From the NCBI GenBank assembly GCA_030248065.1, contig JASAMV010008408.1:1-64000 (forward strand): DNA of 64,000 nt, read 5' to 3'. The DNA comes from Rhynchonema sp. JSB1_4 (Eukaryota > Nematoda > Chromadorea > Monhysterida > Xyalidae). The position numbers and the translations under genes are program-made. Numbering within the stretch: the first letter of the stretch is position 1; the number at the start of each line of letters is the position of its first letter. The notes below the pieces were generated by a model. The model did no database searches, was not told where the DNA came from, and saw nothing but the letters and a program-made list of their open reading frames with translations. Below are positions 45,201-55,400 of this stretch, piece by piece.

Positions 45201-45767
45201 ATAAGAATAGGTTTTAAAAATCGTAAATGTTCTGTTCAGGGTGGCAGGTTCGCTGGGCTGACTTGCAGTTGAAAAAGAGCAATGGGGAATATGGAAAGAC
45301 CATTCGCTTCAACTTTCCGTACAGGTTAGACAACGCTGCAAAATGGCATAATTTTTAAAACCGATGCGAAACATTGCTGGAAAACTTTCCAGGGAAGACT
45401 CACTTTTCGATGAACGTATACCGGTTTTACTGGATAGCGGTTTGACCGCCCCCTGGAAAGAATGTACATATGGTAAGTGGACGGGCAGGCAATGTACTTC
45501 ACGTTGCACATTCGGTATTTCGGCTTATGGTATAATGTCGTCAAATCATGACGTCACATTTTGTCGTCAAACCACGTGTATTATTTTCGCAATCGTTTGG
45601 GTCTCCTCATGTATTATTGCTTGTTCAACGACAAAATGTGACGACTTAGTCGATATTTCCAGTCAGCGGTGTTAGCCAGCTGACATGGTTACAGGAATTC
45701 CATTTCAGATTATAACAGCGACGGTGAGCGGTTTTTGCTTGCCAAACCAGAGAATCAAGAGTGCTGA
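42202..45767 (+). CDS. Small secreted PLAT/LH2-like protein, paralogue B
   Basis: Five exons, 42202-42259, 42624-42724, 44801-44972, 45240-45324 and 45719-45767, give 154 residues. The signal peptide reads MSMQLLCVLFLVLSVKAKQ. The domain reads EWKLQVKTGNKC, GSGTDQI|VKVILYGRGDQSN across the exon 2-3 junction, FERDSIGTYYLVSHDLTPIT, WQVRWADLQLKKSNGEYG and ends FLLAKPENQEC. The GTD-x-V-x-V-x-L-x-G string and F-x-R-D...DL-x-x-I are the hallmarks that led me to PLAT/LH2. The last acceptor was placed at AACAG|CGACGG because that alone keeps frame in both paralogues. Two hAT-like elements fill intron 2 and a GGCCTGAA repeat lies in intron 3. Confidence 0.72.
42920..43618. mobile_element. hAT-like MITE (copy d)
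   Basis: CAGGGTTGAAAA to CAACCCTG is flanked by perfect GTTGCAAG duplications (42912-42919 and 43619-43626). Its interior is nearly the same as 10406-11139. It lies in intron 2 of PLAT-like gene B. Confidence 0.85.
43665..44508. mobile_element. hAT-like MITE, diverged (copy e)
   Basis: CAGGGCTGGGCAAA to CAATCCTG is flanked by CGCCCATG and GCCCCATG, an imperfect 8-bp duplication. The interior is unlike the other copies. Confidence 0.6.
45033..45190. repeat. GGCCTGAA-motif repeat
   Basis: TTCAGGCCCGGC units on the left face GGGCCTGAA units on the right around CCTATAAATGGGTCAAATAT, making a palindrome-like element. It has relatives at 11140 and 27222. Confidence 0.6.
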
Positions 45768-46333
45768 CACTGATGTGATAATTATAGGTTACCTATACAT
45801 TGTGTACCTAGTATCTTTTGTTGATTCTGAACCACAGGTACGCAATTCGGGTAATCTGGCCAGCGAAAAACTTGACGGTGCTGTTATAAGCAGAAACATG
45901 TATGAAGTGCTGTTGTGATGTCCTTGGAAACAAAAAAATACACGGAAACCTCAACTTTTGACTGCGGTCACTGTGGTGGTTATAACCCGTCCTGCAACGC
46001 GGATCTCATTCGTGACGACCACACAGCGCTGAAAATTTTTTCAGGGTTCTCATAAATAGTCGTTGTGCAACCAACACTTGCCTTTGTCGTGTCTGCGCCC
46101 TTTTGTGCACAAATTCTGTGTGACGACAAAGACCTGCGGCCAAGACACAGATTAAAGGCAGGCATTTGTGGCAAATTCTGCTGACATTTGATGATTTAAC
46201 TTTTTTTACCTTTTCGCGCATGATTTGCGGTGTGTGAAGTAGGTACTTGTGAGACACTGTGCTTGTCTGTTTGCATGTGAGTTTTCGTTGCCTTACACAA
46301 AGTCGCGAACGAAGTGCACAAATTTCACAGAAC
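45768..46333. other. Spacer, nothing recognised
   Basis: No module, kinase or PLAT-like exon was seen. Short minus-strand frames have no known domain. Confidence 0.35.
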
Positions 46334-46508
46334 CTAAGGGCAGGCTTAGGTTGAATCCGGAAGTCGGAATCCGGAAATACTTCCGAAAAACCCATTACCT
46401 TTACATGTAAATTCTTGCGGTTTCCGGAAATATTTCCTGAGGCCACAAATGTCTTGTAATTTTGCCTGCAAATTCATTCCGGGTTCCGGATTTAACCTAA
46501 GGTCGCCC
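46334..46508. mobile_element. Foldback element of TTCCGGAAAT motifs
   Basis: Ends near AAGGGCAGGCTTAGGTTGAA and TTAACCTAAGGTCGCCC are roughly complementary, and the body repeats TCCGGAAAT. A sibling is at 47223-47403. Confidence 0.55.
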
Positions 46509-46634
46509 GTATGCTGCTTACAAAAAAACATTTAAACGAGATCGAAGCTCCTTTCAACTTGTTCATTTATTACGTGTTTTTATGCCGACGAAATTAGACA
46601 TCAGTACATTGAAGTCCCGAACACTCTCTTCATC

Positions 46635-49600
46635 ATGTCTTCACCAAGTTTGATCATTGCAATGTTCTTGTGGTTTGTGGCAACCCCTTGTTATTCTCTG
46701 GGCCTGGAATGGGCATCTGTGCAACTACCGACGGAAAAGATGGCTTTCAAGCAGCTCCAGATCGAAGTCGACGGGAAGATGGAGGAAAAGGATAATATCG
46801 GACAACATTATCTACTGCAGAAGTATTTGAGTAACGGGTATGCAAGGAACCGGACCTGTTCACTGCGATAAATATGTGCTTTCACAAAGCGAAGGGCGGA
46901 GTGTCGGAAATCCCGCAACCCGGATTTTGCTACCTGAATATGGAAACGCGTAGCCAGTTTTCCATGGCACGCAACCAGCAAACCCGCATGCTATGTGAAA
47001 GCAACCTAAATGGGTGTTCCACACAGACACAGCAGAAAGAGTTCTGACTTCCCCAAATATGAAAGTGTGGAATCAGTCTTGGGCAAAAAAGGTTTTTGGA
47101 AAATGTGTAAAAAACGGTTGTTGGAAAAAAACAAAAGTTCTTTTTGAATTTATGCGTAGGAACAAATTGGTAAAACGTCCTGTTTTTTGTGATTTGTTCG
47201 TGGGTTGAAAAGTTTTCTTCATAAGGGCGAACTTAAGTTAAATTCGGAATCCGGAACGCGGAAATAATTTGCGTGCAAAAATGCAAAACATTTCTCGGTT
47301 CCGGAAATATTTCCGGAAAACGCAAGAATTTACATGAGAAAATAATGCGTTTTCCGGAAATTCCGGATTCCGATTTCCGATTTTAGTCTAAGGTCGCCCT
47401 TAAAGCTGCTGGTTAACAACCCTTCGACCGCGCTTGATCTTGGGGGTAGCACACAAAAACAAAGTTTGGACGTCGTGTTACTCGACCCTAATCTGGCGAG
47501 CCGATTGGTTGCTTCCTGATGTTTCACGGCCACGTTGAAGTGTGCCCCTGATGAAAAAAACCGAAAAAATTTGGAACGCTGCTGTGACACGAATAGGCTG
47601 TTTCAAAGTTTGACACTAGAGTGACAGCAACCTCCAACAGTGTGCCGAAAACCGCAATGCACAATAGCTATTGAAACGTCCGCATTGTTGAATAAAAAAT
47701 AAAAGGTTTCAGAAACCTGGCCATTTTTTGTTAGGATTTTCTACTCGTATAATTTTAAGCATATGTGGTGAATGAAATAAGTTGTCAATTACAAATAAAA
47801 ATCGTCTAATTATCAAGTCTTTTGTTTGTGCTCCCCAGTTTTCAAAACCCCACACAGCTCACACAATGTTTCGCACAACATGCGCAAGGCAGCCATTCCA
47901 CAGCGCACACACAACGCCAACACACAGCCGGCACAGCGACAACGCAGCAATGTTTCAGCTGGCAAGCTTTGTTGTGTGTGTGCGCTGTGGAATGGCTGCC
48001 TTGCGCATGTTGTGGTAAACATTGTGTGAGCTGTGTAGGGCTTTGAAAACTGGGGAGCACAAACAAAAAACTTGATAATTAAGGGATTTTTATTTGTAAT
48101 TGACAACTTATTTCATTCACCACAGATGCTTAAAATTATACGAGAAGAAAATCCTAACAAAAAATGGCCAGGTTTCTGAAAGATTTTTTTAATTCAACGA
48201 TGCGGACGTTTCAATAGCTATTGTGCATTGCGGTTTTTGCCACAATGTTGGAGGTTGCTGTCACTCCAGTATCAAACGTTGAAACAGCCTATTCGTGTCA
48301 CAGCAGCATTTCAATTTTTTCGGTCTTTTTCACCAGGGGCAAACTTCAACGTGGCCGTGAAACATCAGGAAGCAACCAATCGGTTCGCCAGATTAGGGTT
48401 CAGTAATACGATGTCCAAACTTTGTTAAAATATACTACCCCCAAAGATCCAGCGCGGTCGAAGGGTTGTTAACCAGCACCTTTAAGTCACTTTTTTGGGT
48501 AGTGTTCGAACGAGACCGATCTCGAATCCTGTTCTCGAATTGAATTCGAGATATCGAATGTACAAGCGTACTCGATCTCGTCTCGATCTCGTAAAATTTG
48601 ACTCGAGATCTCGTGACCCCGATATGAAAGTTTCGAGATCACGAATGACCGTTATGGTGTTTTGTGTTTCAGTTGATATCGTCCTAAATTCTAGAAGTAT
48701 CAAGTCTAAGCATCACGTGACGGTTAATTGGGCCACCAAAATATTTCCAGCCAGGAGTTTTGAAATGGGCATTAATATTACTCGTACGCAGCACCGTTAG
48801 CGCATAGTATTGAGCGCAGACTGACTTCATTATAAAAAATTTTCTTAGCAAAGTAACTTATGGGGCTTGTATTTGGTATCTGAGATGCACTAAATGATGT
48901 TCTTCCCATGATACGTGAGACAGTACATACATACGTAAGTACCTATATAGTACTTCGATGTCACACACCATCGGAGCGCTCGAAGTCGATCAGATACGAG
49001 CGATTCAGTGGCCAGACAAGTGTTTCTGCAGCATATTGTCCGAAATCTGTGTGTCTAATGAGCAAATCTTTCTTATTTGACCACAAGCTATTGTGTCTCA
49101 TACCACAGAACAACAGTCATTTCCCCACAACCAGCCAGCACTGTCTGATCGCGCACATCCCGAAAAACGCCCTTCATGGTGGGCCAAGTCGCAAAAGTGG
49201 CTGGTCAAGTGAACTTTCATTTTTCGCGACAAAGTCGGTACATCTTCACCGAACTTGGAAGTTTCCAAAAAAAATCTTTTCATAAAGTTTTGTTTTTAAT
49301 TTTTTTCCGACCCTGTGTCGAATTGAATTCAACGCCTTATTGCAGTGTTCACGGCGCCGTGTTCAAAGCGCGAGATCTGTCCACGAACTCTACCGTGGCA
49401 ATCAAGGTGCAAAAAATTGGCGCTCGCGGGAATCGACCCTCATATTTGCTGAATGAACTTCGATTCATGAAAACTATCGACCACCAGAACTTGCTGCATT
49501 ATTACAGGGTTGACAACAGAGCTCAGTGTTTTTTTTCACGTGAAGTTGCATAACTGTAAAACAGATGCTACCGTATGAGAGATCCGTTTCCATAAAGAAA

Positions 49601-52048
49601 AAGACGTCAAAAAACAGACCGGCTTGTAGGACCTGTTATCACATTTGGATCGCAAAACCTTTAGGCTGCGATTAGATAAGATTGTGAGCAGATAAACGCG
49701 GAATGCGGAAATTGGTTAGCAGATAAACGCGGAATGGCAGATTTCTGCATTCCTCATTCCGCGTTTATCTGCTCACCTTTGCGGAATTGTGCGTGCTTGG
49801 GTGACTATGACAACTTCCAGCGTGCTGACCTCAAAATGTTGCGTGTTAACGCAAACAGCAACTGAGAGGTTTGACCAAACTCATAAATTTACTTGCAGAA
49901 ATTCAAAAAATTCCGCAAAGGTGAGCAGATAAACGCGGAATGCGGAATGCAGAAATCTGCCATTCCGCGTTTATCTGCTCACAGCCTAAATGCAAATGCG
50001 GAATGTTAAATTTCTGCATTTCGCACTCCGCGTTTATCTGCTCACCATTGCGGAATGGTGCGCGCTTGGGTCACGATGACAACTTCCAGCATGCTGACCT
50101 CAAATGTTGCGTGTTAACGCAAACAGCAACTCAGATGTTTGACAAAAAGCATAAATTTACTTGCAGAAATTCAAAATTCCGCAACGGTGAGCAGATAAAC
50201 GCGGGGAATGCGGAATGCAGAAACTTGCCATTCCGCGTTTATCTAATCGCAGCCTTAGATTTATACAAATTCTTAATTTATTAAGATAAATAATATGTAG
50301 ATAAGCTTAAATATACAGTATATGTGAACTCTGAGCCGCCACACCAAACGTATGATCCCGGAAGGACTCGAACCTCCGACCTCCCAGCCACCAGGCCTGG
50401 GCAGCCAGTTGCTCTACCAACTGAGCTGCGGGAACACGGTCTGGCTGCGGCTCAAAGTTGCACTTATACCCATGCAACCGCGCAGACACACACTGCTTTG
50501 CACGCCACAGCGCTACACGTTGCGCTGGCTAGCAGACATCCAGTCCACATATAAATTTAAATATATAAATAAATATATAACTAATATGAAAATAAAAAAA
50601 TGGCTACATTTCAGAGTTTTATCGTCGAAGGAAAGGGTGTGCCCGATGAGCTGTGGATCGTGATGGAATACGTGGGTGGGGGCACACTTCGCAGTCTGCT
50701 CGAGCCAACCACAAACCCGCGTGAAATCAGCGAACAACAACTGGCCTACATCGTACGATCGGTGCTGGATGCACTCAGATATTTGTTGGATGAGTGAGTG
50801 GAATAGGAAATCAGTCAATCAGTCAAACGGTGAATCAATTAAGTACTCGGTGAACCAATCAAGAAACTAATCAGGCAGTCAAACCAGTAAATTGAGCAAT
50901 CAGGTTGTAAACCAGATATAACCGATCTATCAGTCCATAGAGAATCCGCAAAAGAGCCTCCAAATCTATCAAGAGATCGATGAGCCAAACGATTAATCAG
51001 TCGGTCACTCAATCAGGCGAACTATGAGGCAAACAATGAATAAACGAATAAAATAACCAAAATTGCTCGATCATTCAATACGTCCATTTCAGAAAACACG
51101 CGGTTCACGGTAACATTCACTCGAACAATATCATGCTTACTGACGATGGACAGGTTGGGCATTTTACAAATTGTGTCAATCGATTTTTGTTTTGAAACGT
51201 TCTCAGTTGCAAGCGGAGTCAATGTTTAATTCAACTAGGAAAAAGAGCCTAAACAGGCTTTCGGAATTATGCAACGTCCCCAAATTGATGTAAGAATGTA
51301 TATGCACTTCTGATGGTACAATTTCGAGAAACAAGGCTAACCGTATATCTCTGATGGTACAATGTGGGAAACAAGTGTAACTGTATATTGCTGACGGTAC
51401 AATGGGGAGAAACGAGAATTATCGAACGACAGTTATGCGGTCCAACCACGGGATGTAGAAAAATGGCGTTGCATAGATCCGGCGCCCGCTCGGGGACTGG
51501 CACCCCGTCCGTTTTTGCCCATTTTTCACCGTTTTCACGCATTACTTTCAGTGGCATTTTTTCAGTAACGGAACACAATTTTCGAGCGCAATTACACACC
51601 TTTTATTTTGCTTCTTATCATTAGTCAATGTGAGAATCAAGTGCTGTATGATTTCACCCGCTCCATAATCCCACAATAGCGCCCATTATCATATTTACTA
51701 TGTACATTAGATCTTATTGTCCCGATTCGTATGGAACTTCACGGATTGGATTTGTTCAACTCGCTAATAATCATCAGTTGGGCTTTGCCTTTTTGACAGG
51801 CTAATTAGTTCGTATGAATAATTCAAGTTTTTTATTCATCAGAAAAACATTTACTAACAACACCATATACATAAACAAACATAAATAATTACAATTTTTA
51901 TCCTATTAATTTAATAATAAAAAAAAAAAAATTTTTACTTTCATAAATTTCACTCACAATCAATTTTACAACAATCAAAATATTTAAATATCTTTTATCC
52001 TCAAAAAAAATAATTAAATAATATAAAATATATTTATACATATAAATA

Positions 52049-52088
<40 letters not shown>

Positions 52089-52366
52089 AAAATATAACAA
52101 CAATATACACAAACAACAAAATAACAAAAAAACTACATACAAAAACAATATTTTTTTTCTAATATATAAAATAACAACACTACAATAAAACATAATAACA
52201 TATACAAAACAAACAAATATAAACAAATACAAATTTTTTTTCAAAACAAAAAAAAAAATATAATATAATTTACATTAAATAAACAAAAAAACAAAATATT
52301 ATTATTTTTTTATTATTAAAATATATATAATCATTCAATTTCAATTTTTACATTATAATAAAAAAA

Positions 52367-52402
<36 letters not shown>

Positions 52403-55400
52403 AGATGCGCATTGTCAGACCAGAGAACACAAGCACAAAATCCCTGGCTGTTAAATACACACGGCTTAGCGCCGGGTTAAACACACGGTTTCACAAGGCA
52501 ACCCTTGTTGACACTTTCCTCATATCATATTTTTCCGTCAGGCAACAGACAACCACTCATGCAAGTGCACACAATGTTCTGTGTTGTTGTATTATACGAA
52601 GTTTTGACAAACCCCCACGGCTTTATGCATTTACGCCTCCACCGAGCGGGCGCCGGATCTATGCAAGGCCATTTTTTTCTACATGACGTGGTCGGACAGC
52701 ATAACTGTCGTTCGACAATCCTTGTTTCTCCCCATTGTACCGTCAGCAATATACGGTTACACTTGTTTCCCACACTGTACCATCAGAAATATACTGTTAG
52801 CCTTGTTTCTCGCTGTACCATCAGAAGTACATACACACGGTTACGGTTACATCAATTTGGGGATGTCACACAATTTCGTGAGCCTGTTTAGGCTCTTTTT
52901 CCTAGTTTCTCCTAGTTCTAGGGCGAAGCCATGTTGCCACGCACACGTCTCTGTCCTGATGTGTGTCTGCATTTTTATCAGCAATGTTTTGGTCAAGAAC
53001 TGCTGCTTGAAGGTCACAAAATTTTTTTAAATAGACCGCTTTTTACTTTATATCAATATAGAACGAAAAAATACGTTAGGACATTTGGAGCAACGAAACT
53101 TTTCGTTACAGCGCGGGATTTGTTATATCGACATTCGTTATATCGAATGTTACCTGTATTCACAATGTTATGTTACAACGTACACACGCTTTTACGTAGT
53201 GTGCATTAGTGTAGCCACACATGTTTTGACACTATGTAAATTAATGTAGCTGGTTTTAATTTATATTTTCTACAGTAATGCAGAAACTGTTGTAAGTGAC
53301 TTTTGTTTGCGTGTATTGGTGCGCCTAAGTGTATTAGTGGCTATTCTGTTGTTTTTGATGCACTGTTTTCTGGAAAGCTTGAACGTCAAGCAAATAAAGG
53401 TCCAAAGAATTTGCAAAATTTACGAACGTTCTGGTTCCACACTCACCACGACGTAGCCTCGCTGATGGCAAAAACAAATAAGGTAGAAACAACCAGACCG
53501 TTCTATTAGCCCTGTCGCGCATCAGGACAGCACCAAAAGCTATATCTTGTGAATGTAACGCCAATGCGCAAATGCCGAGATGTCTTTCTTCTTTTGCAGT
53601 TCCATGCACGCAACATTCCATGCACGCATGACTGCATGACCGCGATACGGTGAACTCCATAAAACCCCATAAATTGTTTCGTAGAATTTTCGTTTTTAGT
53701 GGAGAAAAATAGAAATACAGCCCCCAGAAAGGTGTCAGTCCTTCTCACCCCACTTGGTTTGCCAAACCGCCAACCGTTTCAGCTACTATAGTGTTTCCTT
53801 TTTATGCAAGTCAAAGGAAACAAGCTACCCCACGTTATAACTCAACTCCAGTTTGGGGTCGAGATTTCAGAAACCAATGAAAGAGATTAAGAATGTGTCC
53901 TTGTTGATCCAAGCACGACACTCAGCAGCAAACATGGTGAAATGTTTCATTGACATGCTGGCAGCACACACGCACAAAGCTCACAGCGAGCATGTGAAAC
54001 ATTGTTGTTGTTAGATTCCACAGGCAAACTTTCACACGTTTTTGCCAGCTGTTTGATTGAATCGAAATTGTAATCTCGACCTCAACTAGAAGGTCAGTTA
54101 TAACACGGGCCCGCGCGTTTCCTTGGACCAAGAAAAACAGGAAACACTATACATTCACTCCATTAGCTTCGCCCCGTTCTCCCGATTTGATTCCGTCGTT
54201 GTTCTTTCGTTTGTTCTTCGTTTCGTCGCTGGTTCTGTTTTCGCCGTTATCACCTTGGCTCGGGCTTTCCGTTTAGTATTTGTCAGACCAGTACCCCTGT
54301 TGATTTTTTTTCTCGGCGTTATTGTTTCTTGAATTTCGAAAACGAGCTGAGGATCCAATATCGTAGCGTGAATCTGAAAAACATGTTTTAAAAGTGGAGT
54401 TGACGGACCGGGCCAGGCTAGCCGGCCCAACAAAATAGAACTTTGCGCCGGTCCGGGAGGTTTCGAAAAAAGGGGCCGGCTCGGTTTTCATTCCGCTACG
54501 CTTCGCTTAGTCGTACGTTTAACAACAATCTGCTGATGCCTGCCAGAGATTAGGATCGTGCCGGCCTGGCCCAGAAGAGCAGAGCGAGCTTTCTGGCAGC
54601 TGTAGCGGGGCCGGGACGGACTTGTTGACCGAGCCGGGCCGGAGGCGATCCAACCTTGCAGTCCTCCACCGGGTCAGGCCGGACCTTTTTCCGGCTGGGC
54701 GGGGTCGGGGTGGGAGTTTTTTTACGAAAAAAAACCGAAATAAAACCGAAAACGGGCCGGGCCGAGCCAACATGAAGACCTCCACCGCCAACGTTGTTAA
54801 CCTTTTATAAATTCAACGAGGTTTAAACTTACAATCAACTCGCTGCTGTTTCCCCCAACAAGCACGGTCAACAAAAGAATGAGATAACACGTGTAAAGAG
54901 ACATACACACGCGCGTGCACAACAACAGCCAATCAGCAGCTCACTCCGCCCCCTTTTGCGCAGGAAATGTCGGCCGTTTTCTCACACAAATTTGTGGCGG
55001 ACTTTCTCGCGATGGAAGTGATATTTCAGAAATCGGGCTCTGTCTGTCCCTGTGCCACGACTATAGGTGAGTTGATTGATATACAACAATTTGCCTGACT
55101 TCGTGCAATTTCCTAGGAGGACTTAACTTGGAACTAAAATAGCCACTTTTAAGGAACGCGGACACCATTTCTCAGGTGTCTGGCAAACCACTTTATTCTG
55201 CACCGATCGGGCTGATTTTTGTGTCGGCTGGTATATACCACATTATCGCAATAAAAAATTAGCAAAAGCCCAGCACACGCCAACACCCCCGATTATAACA
55301 CTACCGGCACAGCAAAATTTCCGTTGATCTTACCTGCTGATGTTTCAATTTGCGTTTCGAAAATTTTTTTCCAAAAAAACTAGTTTGGGTATGTATGCTA

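Noticed and set aside
50352..50438. Functional tRNA gene on the minus strand
   Set aside because: The anticodon arm does not fold, the acceptor stem has a mismatch, and the copy shares non-tRNA flanks with another locus, so it is a SINE.
51898..52244. Minus-strand Phe-rich frames as mitochondrial membrane proteins
   Set aside because: The composition alone (poly-T with no C) explains them, and no recognisable respiratory-chain motif was seen.
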